48,618 nucleotides of DNA, taken from the NCBI RefSeq assembly GCF_001005085.2, contig NZ_LBMU02000081.1:1-48618 (forward strand). Direction: 5' to 3'. Below are positions 10,030 through 18,320 of this stretch, in pieces. Source of the DNA: Streptomyces humi (GTDB lineage: Bacteria; Actinomycetota; Actinomycetes; Streptomycetales; Streptomycetaceae). Position 1 is the stretch's first letter. Each line of letters begins with the position of its first letter. A model generated the notes under the pieces. The model saw only the letters and a list, made by a program, of their open reading frames with translations, made no database searches and was not told the DNA's origin. A program made the position numbers and the translations under genes.

Positions 10030-10423
10030 TCAGCGGGCCCCGGCGTCGGCCAACTCCCTTTCCTCGGCCGGGACCTCCGTGCGGGCCTTGCCGCGCCCCG
10101 ACAGCAGCACGGTCCCGACGGGAGCCGGCGAAGCGGCGGTGGGCGAAGCGGCGGACGTCCAGGACCGGACGCGGGTGGCGCAGTTCCCAGAGGACGAAGG
10201 CGACCAGGTCCAGGACGAGCGCTCCCCGGCGGCTGTACTCGTCGCCGATCGCGCCGAGCAGCAGCATCAGGGCGGCGTACGGGACGGTGTAGCCGTCGAT
10301 GACCCTCCCCCACTGCTAGACACGTGGGAGGTGCCCCCAGCGGTCGGAGCTGCTGAGCCCCGGGTCGGCGGTCATGTCGGGCGCGGCGACCGTGAGGGCG
10401 GTGTCGGCCATCACGAGTCGCAT
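10030..10423 (-). pseudogene. decayed MFS drug exporter (DHA2 type)
   Basis: Three pieces of a 14-TM DHA2 exporter remain in order. First, the TM1-loop region from ATG 10423 (VMADTALTVAAPDM ... GLSSSDRW). Second, VIDGYTVPYAALMLLLGAIG-DEYSRRGALVL joined directly to VAFVLWELRHPRPVLDVRRF, an internal deletion of several helices. Third, in another frame, the C-terminal tail ARTEVPAEERELADAGAR ending at TGA 10030-10032. A 33-bp palindromic insertion with an in-frame TAG separates the first two pieces. The product cannot be functional. It faces a TetR gene across a dyad-rich gap, the normal arrangement of a TetR-controlled exporter. A hairpin GCCGGGG/CCCCGGC (10023-10044) covers the old stop. Confidence 0.8.
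10303..10335. repeat. 33-bp REP-like palindromic insertion in the MFS pseudogene
   Basis: If these 33 bp are removed, the codons on each side rejoin as DRW-VIDGY, the sequence expected of an intact exporter. The inserted DNA has CCTCCC-type arms against GGGAGG around GCTAGACACGT and resembles the short palindromic elements with CTCCCCCAC...GTGGGAGG cores that are scattered in Streptomyces intergenic DNA. It preserves frame length but brings a TAG. Confidence 0.65.
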
Positions 10424-10457
10424 GGCAGGGATCGCCTTCCTCGCGGACGCGTACGAC

Positions 10458-10520
10458 TTGCACAATGGCGTGCAATTACATAACCGCGTGCAATGCAGGG
10501 GGTCTGCACAGCACTGTGCA
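10458..10520. promoter_or_regulatory. operator cluster between tetR and the MFS pseudogene
   Basis: TTGCAC-N6-GTGCAA (10458-10475), a third half-site GTGCAA (10488-10493), and a perfect 16-bp palindrome TGCACAGCACTGTGCA (10505-10520). The shared core TGCAC/GTGCA and the location between divergent genes indicate binding sites for the adjacent TetR protein. Confidence 0.7.
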
Positions 10521-10578
10521 AATGGGGGAGGTGAAGCCCTTGCGGAGGGACCGTGCAGAGCCTCGCGGGGCAGGCAGA

Positions 10579-11205
10579 ATGACAGCCATGACCACCGGTA
10601 ACACGGGTGCCAGCGCCCGCGCCGACGCCAACCGGCGTCGCATCCTCGACGTCGCCCTCGCCGAGCTGCTGCACGACCCCGACGCCTCGATGGACCAGAT
10701 CGCACGCGCCGCCGGGGTGGTACGCCGGACCGTGTACGGCCACTTCCCCAGCCGGGAGGCGCTGATCGGCACGCTCGTCGACGGCGCGGTGGAGGCGCTG
10801 ACGGCCGCGGACGCCGGGGCCCGCAGGGAGACGGCGGACCCGGCGGAGGCCGTGGCCCGGTCGGTGCTGGCGATCTGGGAGATCGCCGACCGCTACCGGC
10901 TGCTGATCGGCCTCGCCCAGCGCACGGTCACCGTGCAGGGCATCCGCGACCGGCTGGCGCCACTGCGCGAGAACAAGGTGGCGGTGCTGCAACGCGGCCT
11001 GGACGAGGGCGTGTTCACCTCGCCGTTGCCGGCGCCGGCGCTGGCGTACGTCCACGAGCAGCTGCTGTTCGCGGTGATGGAGGCGGTGAACGACGGCCTG
11101 CTGGACGCGCGGGAGGCGGGCCGCGCCGCCGCGGTCAGCGTACTGACCGCGGCGGGCGTGCCCGCCTCGGAGGCCACCGCGCTGGTGGCCGGGTCGAGCC
11201 GGTAG
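10579..11205 (+). CDS. TetR-family regulator
   Basis: 208 residues. N-terminal HTH: RRRILDVALAELLHDPDASMDQIARAAGVVRRTVYGHFPSREALIGTLV (about 14-62, split here only by function) shows the classic TetR pattern with the recognition helix near VVRRTVYGHF. The C-terminal ligand domain is helical and not diagnostic. ATG 10579 has AGGCAG about 5 nt upstream; ATG 10588 is an alternative. It is divergent from a decayed exporter and is probably its orphaned repressor. The gene looks intact although its target is dead. Strong hairpins follow. Confidence 0.85.
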   Translation: MTAMTTGNTGASARADANRRRILDVALAELLHDPDASMDQIARAAGVVRRTVYGHFPSREALIGTLVDGAVEALTAADAGARRETADPAEAVARSVLAIWEIADRYRLLIGLAQRTVTVQGIRDRLAPLRENKVAVLQRGLDEGVFTSPLPAPALAYVHEQLLFAVMEAVNDGLLDAREAGRAAAVSVLTAAGVPASEATALVAGSSR

Positions 11206-11211
11206 ACATGC

Positions 11212-11255
11212 CTCCGGGCGGCTGAGACACGGGGGGAGTCCTCAGCCGCCCGGAG
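11212..11255. terminator. bidirectional terminator between tetR and dctA
   Basis: Perfect 15-bp stem CTCCGGGCGGCTGAG / CTCAGCCGCCCGGAG with a 14-nt loop, 6 nt after the tetR stop, between convergent genes. Confidence 0.8.
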
Positions 11256-11271
11256 AGCGGTGACCGGACGG

Positions 11272-11296
11272 CCGGCCCGGGTTCAGGCCGGGCCGG
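11272..11296. terminator. second hairpin, dctA side
   Basis: CCGGCCCGG / CCGGGCCGG 9-bp perfect arms with a 7-nt loop, 29 nt beyond the dctA stop on the minus strand. Probably the dctA terminator. Confidence 0.6.
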
Positions 11297-11325
11297 ACGT
11301 CCGGTGTTCGTGGCGCCCGTGGCGC

Positions 11326-12696
11326 TCAGGCCTTCGCCAGCTCCTCGCGCTGCTCGGGCAGTTCGGGTGTGCCGTTCTCGCCCTCGTCCAGCAGCGTCTT
11401 CTCGTCGAACGGCAGCTCGCCGGCGAGCACCTGCTGCATCCGGGCCTTGTCGATGTCCTTGGTCCAGGTGCCGATCAGGACGGTGGCGACCGAGTTGCCC
11501 GCGAAGTTCGTCAGGGCACGCGCCTCGCTCATGAAGCGGTCGATGCCGACGATCAGTCCGACACCGTCGACCAGCGCCGGCTTGTGCGACTGAAGACCGC
11601 CGGCCAGCGTGGCCAGACCGGCGCCGCTGACGCCCGCCGCGCCCTTGGAGGCCAGCAGCAGGAAGAGCAGCAGCGGGATCTGCTCACCGACCGACATCGG
11701 CGTACCGAGGGCGTCGGCGATGTACAGGGACGCCATGGTCATGTAGATCATGGTGCCGTCGAGGTTGAAGGAGTAGCCGGTCGGGACGGTGATGCCGACC
11801 ACGGCCTTGCTGACACCCAGGTGCTCCATCTTCGCGATGAGCCGCGGCAGCGCGGACTCGGAGGAGGAGGTGGACAGGATCAGCAGGAACTCGCGGGCCA
11901 GGTACTTGAAGAGCGTGAAGATGTTCAGTCCGGCCACGATCCGCAGCAGCGCGCCGAGCACGATGAAGACGAAGAGCACACAGGTCACGTAGAAGCCGAG
12001 CATCAGCACGGCGAGGCTCTTCAGCGCGTCGAGACCGGCGGACCCGACCACCGCCGCGATGGCGCCGAACGCACCGATCGGGGCGGCCCACATGATCATG
12101 CCCAGGATGCGGAAGACGAGCCGCTGGATGTGCTCGACTCCGCGCAGCACCGGCTGGCCGACCGAGCCCATGGCCTGCAAAGCGAACCCGGCGAGCAGCG
12201 CGATGAGCAGCGTCTGGAGCACCTGGCCCTCGGTGAAGGCGGACACGAAGGTGGTCGGGATGATCGACAGCACGAAGTCGACGGGGCCCAGCGCCTCGGA
12301 GTCCACCTGGCTGTGCCCGGTCGCCTTGATGGCGTTGGTGAGGTGCAGCCCGTCACCGGGGTGCAGGATGTTGCCGACGACGAGGCCGATGGCCAGCGCG
12401 ACCAGGGACATCACCAGGAAGTAGCCGAGCGCGATACCGCCGACGGCACCGACCTTCGCGGCCTTCCGAACCGAGCCGATGCCGAGCACGATCGTGCAGA
12501 AGATGATCGGCGAGATCATCATCTTGATCAGGTTGACGAACCCGGTTCCGAGGGGCTTGAGCTCGACCCCGGCGTCGGGCCAGACCAGCCCCACGACGAT
12601 ACCGAGCGCCACGGCGACGATCACCGCGATGTAGAGGTAGTGGGTGCGGTCTCTCTTGGCGGTGGGTGCGGCTGGTGCCGTTGGCGTCGTCGTCAC
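11326..12696 (-). CDS. dctA: C4-dicarboxylate:cation symporter (DctA family)
   Basis: 456 residues from GTG 12696, chosen because AAGGAGG lies 6 nt upstream. The protein has about eight transmembrane helices plus re-entrant loops of the DAACS fold. Diagnostic motifs: the serine-rich STSSSESALPRL and SFNLDGTMIYMTMASLYIA, and NLIKMMISPIIFCTIVLGI near the N-terminus. It should import succinate, fumarate or malate with protons or sodium across the cell membrane. It is divergent from a CitA/DcuS-type sensor kinase and its response regulator, the usual arrangement for dicarboxylate-induced uptake. The 258-nt gap between them holds the control region; no clear operator was seen there. Confidence 0.92.
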   Translation of the reverse strand: MTTTPTAPAAPTAKRDRTHYLYIAVIVAVALGIVVGLVWPDAGVELKPLGTGFVNLIKMMISPIIFCTIVLGIGSVRKAAKVGAVGGIALGYFLVMSLVALAIGLVVGNILHPGDGLHLTNAIKATGHSQVDSEALGPVDFVLSIIPTTFVSAFTEGQVLQTLLIALLAGFALQAMGSVGQPVLRGVEHIQRLVFRILGMIMWAAPIGAFGAIAAVVGSAGLDALKSLAVLMLGFYVTCVLFVFIVLGALLRIVAGLNIFTLFKYLAREFLLILSTSSSESALPRLIAKMEHLGVSKAVVGITVPTGYSFNLDGTMIYMTMASLYIADALGTPMSVGEQIPLLLFLLLASKGAAGVSGAGLATLAGGLQSHKPALVDGVGLIVGIDRFMSEARALTNFAGNSVATVLIGTWTKDIDKARMQQVLAGELPFDEKTLLDEGENGTPELPEQREELAKA

Positions 12697-12954
12697 GGCT
12701 CGCCTCCTTGACGTCATCGTCGGCATCACCGGCGTGCGGCTCACGTCCGGGGGATGGGGTGGGGTGCGGCTTCGGAGGAGCGGAAGTCCTGGCCGGAACC
12801 GACTGTCCGACTTCCGTTCATTCCTCGTTGCGGTGACTATCTCCTGCCCTGTGAGGCCGGTCACCCTTGTGTTCATTGAGTACATCGGAGCCGGCGAAGC
12901 CGTGGGGGCGAGCTGCGGGAAAGGCCGCCGATCGGGGCGAGGCACACTGAGTCC

Positions 12955-14583
12955 ATGCACATGCCCCGTGTCCCCGGACCGCGCAGCCTGGCCGGCCAGC
13001 TCTTCGCCATGCAGGCCGTGCTGATAGCCGTGGTCGTGGCCGGATACGCGCTCTTCACCTATGTCAGCGACCGGCACCAGGCGGAGGAGGCGGCGACCCG
13101 GCAGGCGACCGCCGTGGCCCGGTCGGTGGCCGACTCCCCCTCGGTCCCCGCGGCGATCCACACCTCGGACCCCTCCGCGCGGCTCCAGCCGTACGCCCTC
13201 CAGGTCATGCGGGACACCGAGGTCGACTTCATCACGATCATGACCCCGGACGGCATCCGCTGGACCCACCCCGACTACCACCAGATCGGCAAGCGCTACC
13301 TCGGTCACATCGACGCGGCCCAGCACGGCCGCACCTACAGCGAGACCTACAAGGGCACGCTCGGCGCGTCGGTGCGCACGGTGACGCCGGTGGAGGAGAA
13401 CGGCCGGGTGATCGGCCTGGTGAGCGCCGGCATCAAGGTGGAGGCGATCAGCCAGCGGGTCCAGGAACAGGTGACGGCGCTGTTCGGGGTGGCGGCGGGC
13501 GCCCTGGTGCTGGGCGCGCTGGGCACCTACGTCATCAACGCCCGGCTGCGCCGCCACACCCACGGGATGAACGCGGCGGAGCTGAGCCGGATGCACGACT
13601 ACCACGAGGCGGCACTGCACGCGGTGCGGGAGGGTCTGCTGATGCTGGACGGCCAGTACCGGGTGGCGCTGATCAACGACGGGGGCCGGGAGTTGCTGGG
13701 CGTGGGCACGGAGGAGGAGGTCGTGGGCCGCTCGGTGGCCGGGCTGGGGCTGCCGGCCCCGCTCACGGGCGCGCTGCTGTCCTCCGAGCCCCGCATGGAC
13801 GAGGTGCACCTCACGGCGGACCGGGTCCTGGTGGTGAACACCTCGCCGGTCTCGGGCGGCGAACGCCGGGGCACCGTCGTCACCCTCCGGGACGTCACCG
13901 AACTCCAGTCGCTGATGGGCGAGTTGGACTCGGAGCGGGGTTTCACGCAGGCACTGCGCTCGCAGGCGCACGAGGCGGCGAACCGCCTGCACACCGTCGT
14001 CTCCCTGATCGAGCTGGGGCGGGCCGCGGAGGCCGTCGACTTCGCCACGGCCGAACTGGAGCTGGCGCAGGCCCTGACGGACCAGGTGGTGTCCGCCGTC
14101 GGCGAGCCGGTCCTCGCCGCGTTGCTGCTGGGCAAGACGGCCCAGGCCAACGAGCGGGGCGTGGAGCTGGTGGTCTCGGACGAGAGCCGGCTGGATGACG
14201 GTTTGCTACCGGAGAGCCTGTCGGCACGCGATCTGGTGACCATCCTCGGCAACCTGATCGACAACGCGGTGGACGCGGCCCAGGGGTCGGTGGGGGCACG
14301 CGTGACGGTGACCGCCTACGCGGAGGATGCCGAGCTGGTGATGAGGGTGACGGACACGGGGGCGGGGGTCGACCCCGCGCACGCGGAACTGGTGTTCCAG
14401 CGCGGCTTCTCCACGAAGCCGGCGGGACCGGGCGGCCGGGGGCTGGGCCTGGCCCTGGTCCGGCAGGCGGTCACGCGCCTGGAGGGGACGCTCACCGTGG
14501 CGGAGGCACCGGAGGGCGGCGCGGTGTTCGAGGTACGGCTGCCGTTGCGGAAGGCACAGCCGGCGTCCGGGGGCGAGGCGTGA
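12955..14583 (+). CDS. CitA/DcuS-type sensor histidine kinase
   Basis: 542 residues. TM1 (about 11-40), an extracytoplasmic sensor domain of the single-Cache type (about 41-165), TM2 (about 170-195), a PAS domain (about 215-310) and a kinase core. The phospho-acceptor is in RSQAHEAANRLHT (His339), the box found in citrate/C4-dicarboxylate sensors. ATP-binding boxes: NLIDNAVDAA, DTGAGVD and GGRGLGLALV. The adjacent dctA symporter suggests that a di- or tricarboxylate is the signal. It ends in TGATG overlap with the response regulator gene. Confidence 0.92.
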   Translation: MHMPRVPGPRSLAGQLFAMQAVLIAVVVAGYALFTYVSDRHQAEEAATRQATAVARSVADSPSVPAAIHTSDPSARLQPYALQVMRDTEVDFITIMTPDGIRWTHPDYHQIGKRYLGHIDAAQHGRTYSETYKGTLGASVRTVTPVEENGRVIGLVSAGIKVEAISQRVQEQVTALFGVAAGALVLGALGTYVINARLRRHTHGMNAAELSRMHDYHEAALHAVREGLLMLDGQYRVALINDGGRELLGVGTEEEVVGRSVAGLGLPAPLTGALLSSEPRMDEVHLTADRVLVVNTSPVSGGERRGTVVTLRDVTELQSLMGELDSERGFTQALRSQAHEAANRLHTVVSLIELGRAAEAVDFATAELELAQALTDQVVSAVGEPVLAALLLGKTAQANERGVELVVSDESRLDDGLLPESLSARDLVTILGNLIDNAVDAAQGSVGARVTVTAYAEDAELVMRVTDTGAGVDPAHAELVFQRGFSTKPAGPGGRGLGLALVRQAVTRLEGTLTVAEAPEGGAVFEVRLPLRKAQPASGGEA

Positions 14584-15269
14584 TGACGACCGGTGGTGAC
14601 CCGATCCGGGTGCTCGTCGTCGAGGACGACCCGGTGGCCGCGGACGCGCACGTGATGTACGTCGGGCGGGTGCCGGGATTCGTGGCGGTGGGGAAGGCGC
14701 ACACGGGGGCGGAGGCCCGGCGCATCCTGGACCGTACCCCGGTGGACCTGCTGCTCCTGGACCTGCATCTGCCGGACGTGCACGGCCTCCAGTTCGCCCG
14801 TTCCCTGCGGGCGGCCGGGCATCAGGCCGACGTCATAGCGGTGACGTCGGCGCGGGACCTGGCGGTCGTGCGGGAGGGCGTGTCGCTGGGTGTCGTCCAG
14901 TACGTCCTGAAGCCGTTCACCTTCGCGACGCTCCGGGACCGGCTGACCCGGTACTCGGAGTTCCGGGCGGCGGTGGGCGAGGCGAGCGGCCAGGACGAGG
15001 TGGACCGCGCCCTCGCGGCGCTGCGCGCACCGACCCCCGCGGCACTTCCGAAGGGCCTGAGCGCGCCGACCCTGGAACGGGTGACGGTCGCGTTGCGGGA
15101 GGCCGAGGAGGGCCTCACCGCGGCGGCGCTGGCGGAGGGCGTGGGGATCTCGCGGATCACGGCCCGCCGCTACCTGGAACACCTGGTGGAGGCGGGCCGG
15201 GCGGGCCGCAGCCCACTGTACGGACAGGTGGGACGGCCGGAGTTGGTCTACCGCTGGGGCAAGCGCTGA
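14580..15269 (+). CDS. CitB/DpiA-type response regulator
   Basis: 229 residues from GTG 14580; ATG 14583 is equally possible. N-terminal receiver domain (about 6-125) with acidic pair VEDD, phospho-acceptor Asp in LLLLDLHLPDV (about residue 61), Thr/Ser in VTSARD and Lys in YVLKPF. The C-terminus carries an HTH with GVGISRITARRYLEHLVEAG, as in the citrate/malate regulators DpiA, CitB and DctR. It overlaps the kinase gene and should activate dctA. Confidence 0.92.
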   Translation: MMTTGGDPIRVLVVEDDPVAADAHVMYVGRVPGFVAVGKAHTGAEARRILDRTPVDLLLLDLHLPDVHGLQFARSLRAAGHQADVIAVTSARDLAVVREGVSLGVVQYVLKPFTFATLRDRLTRYSEFRAAVGEASGQDEVDRALAALRAPTPAALPKGLSAPTLERVTVALREAEEGLTAAALAEGVGISRITARRYLEHLVEAGRAGRSPLYGQVGRPELVYRWGKR

Positions 15270-15302
15270 GGACACCGGCCGGAGTGCGTCGACGGTACGA
15301 CG

Positions 15303-15863
15303 TCAGGCCGGGGTCCGTGCCGGTCGCGCCGGCCTCGTGTACAGCAGCACCTGCACCCCGAACCCGGCCACCGCGAGGGCCTCCAGCACCGACAGCACGA
15401 CGAGCGGCCCGCCCCCGTCACCGCCCGCCCAGAACACCACCAGGGCCGCGAGCGGCACCGCGCAGAACGCGGTCAGGTCGATCGCGGCCTGGATCCTCTT
15501 GCGGGACCGCCGCCGGACGTCGGTCCGGTGGTACGCCTCCCAGCCGAAGGTGGCGAAGTCGGCCTCAGCGGCAGCGAGTCGTGCGAGCCGCGGCCCCAGT
15601 TCCTCGCGCACGTAGTGGCCGATCGCCGAGATCTTCTCGTCGTTGACCAGGTACGTCCACCCGAGCACCACGCACACCGGTGGCAACGCCAGCAGCATCG
15701 AGGCCTGCTTGGCCTGCGCCGCCGCGGCGATGACGGCGGCCACCACTCCGAGCGTCACGTACAGCAGGTTGTCCCGGAACCCGATCCGCGCCTTCTGCTC
15801 GTCCTTGACCGTCTGGTACTCGGCAAGCAACAACTGCCCCACGGTCACACCCTGCTCCGGCAT
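15303..15863 (-). CDS. four-helix membrane protein of unknown function
   Basis: 186 residues from ATG 15863, with GGGGGAG about 5 nt upstream; the open frame extends further but its extra N-terminus has no RBS. Four hydrophobic segments in two pairs: LLYVTLGVVAAVIAAAAQA, SMLLALPPVCVVLGWTYLV, then after a basic 60-residue cytoplasmic-type loop (with RRRSRKRIQ) DLTAFCAVPLAALVVFWA and a final segment ending VQVLLY. I do not recognise a family. It is divergent from the sugar ABC operon. Confidence 0.65.
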   Translation of the reverse strand: MPEQGVTVGQLLLAEYQTVKDEQKARIGFRDNLLYVTLGVVAAVIAAAAQAKQASMLLALPPVCVVLGWTYLVNDEKISAIGHYVREELGPRLARLAAAEADFATFGWEAYHRTDVRRRSRKRIQAAIDLTAFCAVPLAALVVFWAGGDGGGPLVVLSVLEALAVAGFGVQVLLYTRPARPARTPA

Positions 15864-15985
15864 ACGGCTCCCCCGCTCGTCTCTTTCCGCCACTGGCGTC
15901 ACGTTCCACAGGTGAGCGGCCACGGCGGGACCTGACACGCTCGCCTCACCACCGCCGAACTCGTCCAACCCCTGCACGCTCATTG

Positions 15986-16001
15986 ACCTGACTAGACCAC
16001 T
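15986..16001. promoter_or_regulatory. possible DasR-type (dre-like) operator
   Basis: ACCTGACTAGACCACT matches the dre consensus ACTGGTCTAGACCACT at 13 of 16 positions, the right half being complete. It lies 74 nt upstream of the sugar-binding protein start. DasR is the GntR-family N-acetylglucosamine regulator; related GntR regulators use similar sites. Confidence 0.35.
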
Positions 16002-16074
16002 CCACTTACCTTCGCACGGCAAGAGAGACGAACCCCCAGGCCACAGCACAGTGGCCGCCGAGGAGGTCGTGCCC

Positions 16075-17448
16075 GTGCGCCCCACCGCCGTCAGCATCCT
16101 TGCCCTCGCCCTCGTCACCACCGCCGCCACCGCGTCCCTCACCTCATGCGGCAGCGGATCCGGGAGCAGCCCCGACACCGTCAGGGTCTCCTTCAAACAG
16201 TCCATGGACAACTCCGTCAAGGTGACGGACAACTACCTCGCCGGCGTCAAGAAGCAGTTCGAGAAGGAGTACCCGGGGAAGAAGGTGGAACTCGTCCCCA
16301 TCAAGGCCTCGGACGCCGACTACTACACCAAGCTCCAGCAGATGCTCCGGTCGCCGAGGACCGCTCCCGACCTCGTCTACGAGGACACCTTCCTCATCAA
16401 CTCCGACATCACCAGCGGGTATCTGAAGCCCCTCGACTCCTACCTCGCCAAGTGGAAGGACTGGGACCAGTTCGTCGGCACCGCGAAGACCGCGGCCAGG
16501 GGTGAGGACGGGAAGACGTACGGGGTGCCGGACGGGACCGACACCCGCGGACTCTGGTTCGACAAGCGGGTGTTCAGGAAGGCGGGCCTGCCGCTCGACT
16601 GGCAGCCGAAGAACTGGGACGACGTGCTCGCCGCCGCCCGGACGATAAAGAACAAGGTCCCCGGCGTCACGCCCCTCAACGTCTACACCGGCAAGCCCGC
16701 GGGCGAGACCGCCGCCATGCAGGGCTTCGAGATGCTGCTCTACGGCACCGGTGACGGCACCTCCGACCCCCTGTACGACAAGGCGAGCAAGAAGTGGATC
16801 GCCGGGAGCCAGGGGTTCAAGGACGCGCTGTCGTTCGTGGAGACCGTGTACAAGGACAAGCTGGGGCCGGACGTCTCCGACGCGCTCGACCCCAACTACC
16901 GGACCACTGTCTGGGGTGAGCTCATGCCCGAGGGCAAGCTGGGCATCAACCTCGACGGGTCCTGGCTGCCGCAGACCTGGCTCCAGGGCAGCGGGCGGGC
17001 GTGGGCGGACTGGTCGAAGGACCTCGGGCTGGCCTACATGCCCACCCAGCACGGGCAGGCCCCGGGCAAGGTGAGCATGTCCGGCGGCTGGACCTGGGCG
17101 ATCCCGGCCAAGGCCGGCAACCCCGGCCTCGCCTTCGACTTCGTCAAGACCATGCAGACCAAGGCGAACGCCGAGAAGTGGTACATCGCCAACTCGGGTA
17201 TCGCGGTACGGAAGGACGTCGCGGACGATCCGTCGTACGTCAACGCCCAGCCCGGCATCAAGTTCTTCACCGACCTGGTCGCCAGCACCCACTACCGGCC
17301 CGCGTACCCCGCCTACCCGAAGGTGTCCACCGCCATCCAGGACGCCATGGAGGGGGTGACGACCGGGGACGCCTCGGTCGACAAGGCGGCGAGCCAGTAC
17401 GACACGACGCTCAAGGACGTCACCGACAACCAAGTGACCACCAAGTGA
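16075..17448 (+). CDS. ABC sugar transporter, solute-binding lipoprotein
   Basis: 457 residues from GTG 16075, selected for AGGAGG 8 nt upstream; an in-frame GTG at 16069 is too close to the RBS. A lipoprotein signal is visible: RPTAVSILALALVTTAATA then lipobox LTSC with Cys25. The mature part is a family 1 (MalE-like) binding protein: VELVPIKASDADYYTKLQQML, LVYEDTFLINSD and GKLGINLDGSWLPQTW. It binds sugar outside the membrane and delivers it to the two permeases. The stop overlaps the first permease start (GTGA). The substrate is not evident; a dre-like site upstream hints at amino-sugar or oligosaccharide control. Confidence 0.9.
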   Translation: MRPTAVSILALALVTTAATASLTSCGSGSGSSPDTVRVSFKQSMDNSVKVTDNYLAGVKKQFEKEYPGKKVELVPIKASDADYYTKLQQMLRSPRTAPDLVYEDTFLINSDITSGYLKPLDSYLAKWKDWDQFVGTAKTAARGEDGKTYGVPDGTDTRGLWFDKRVFRKAGLPLDWQPKNWDDVLAAARTIKNKVPGVTPLNVYTGKPAGETAAMQGFEMLLYGTGDGTSDPLYDKASKKWIAGSQGFKDALSFVETVYKDKLGPDVSDALDPNYRTTVWGELMPEGKLGINLDGSWLPQTWLQGSGRAWADWSKDLGLAYMPTQHGQAPGKVSMSGGWTWAIPAKAGNPGLAFDFVKTMQTKANAEKWYIANSGIAVRKDVADDPSYVNAQPGIKFFTDLVASTHYRPAYPAYPKVSTAIQDAMEGVTTGDASVDKAASQYDTTLKDVTDNQVTTK

Positions 17449-18311
17449 GCGCGGGCTCGCGGAGGTTGCTCCGGGCGCTCCCCCTCACCCCCGCCCTCGT
17501 CCTGCTGCTCCTCTTCCTCGCGGGGCCGATCGCCTACTGCGCGTACATCGCCTTCACCGACCTCCAGCTCACCGGCCAGGCACACGCCTCCTTCGTCGGT
17601 TTCGCCAACTTCCGCACGGCGTTCCACGACGACGCCTTCCTGAACGCCGTGTGGCTGACCCTCGTCTTCACCGTGCTGTCCTCACTCCTCGGGCAGAACA
17701 CGCTGGGGCTGGCGCTCGCCGCGCTGATGCGGCGGGCGTCGAAGCCGGTACGGACGCTCACCGGCGGGATCGTGATCACGGCGTGGGTGCTGCCGGAGGT
17801 CGTCGCCGGGTTCCTGCTGTACGCGTTCTTCCGGCGGGAGGGCACCCTGAACGCCATCCTGGACTTCCTCCGACTGCCGTCCCAGAACTGGCTGTTCACC
17901 CTGCCGGTCCTGGCCGTGTCGTTCGCCAACGTGTGGCGCGGCACCGCCTTCTCGATGCTCGTCTACTCCGCCGCCCTCGACGAGATACCGGACGAGATCG
18001 AGGAGTCGGCGGAGGTGGACGGCGCCGGCGGCTGGCGGCGGATGTGGCACATCACGCTGCCGATGATCCGGCGGTCCATCGGGACGAACCTGATGCTCAA
18101 CACCCTCCAGACGCTCTCCGTCTTCGGGCTGATCTGGGTGATGACCCGGGGCGGTCCTGGCGACAGGAGCCAGACCCTGCCCCTGTTCATGTACGAACAG
18201 GCCTTCCAGAACAGCATGATCGGGTACGGCACCGCCGTCGCGCTGCTCCTGCTGCTCGTCGGCTCGCTCTTCTCCGTCGTCTACATGCGGCTGCTGCGCA
18301 CGGAGGTGTGA
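17445..18311 (+). CDS. ABC sugar transporter permease (MalF type)
   Basis: 288 residues from GTG 17445, overlapping the binding-protein stop. Six transmembrane helices, the first being LTPALVLLLLFLAGPIAYCA. The cytoplasmic EAA loop is EESAEVDGAGGWRRMWHITL, the ATPase contact. It pairs with the next gene. No ATP-binding protein is encoded in the operon; Streptomyces usually supply the shared ATPase MsiK. Confidence 0.92.
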   Translation: MSAGSRRLLRALPLTPALVLLLLFLAGPIAYCAYIAFTDLQLTGQAHASFVGFANFRTAFHDDAFLNAVWLTLVFTVLSSLLGQNTLGLALAALMRRASKPVRTLTGGIVITAWVLPEVVAGFLLYAFFRREGTLNAILDFLRLPSQNWLFTLPVLAVSFANVWRGTAFSMLVYSAALDEIPDEIEESAEVDGAGGWRRMWHITLPMIRRSIGTNLMLNTLQTLSVFGLIWVMTRGGPGDRSQTLPLFMYEQAFQNSMIGYGTAVALLLLLVGSLFSVVYMRLLRTEV

Positions 18312-18320
18312 GACCACCAG

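Noticed and set aside
11260..12711. Plus-strand open frame of 483 codons opposite dctA
   Set aside because: Rich in Asp, Gln, His, Arg with no fold, and antisense to a clear transporter.
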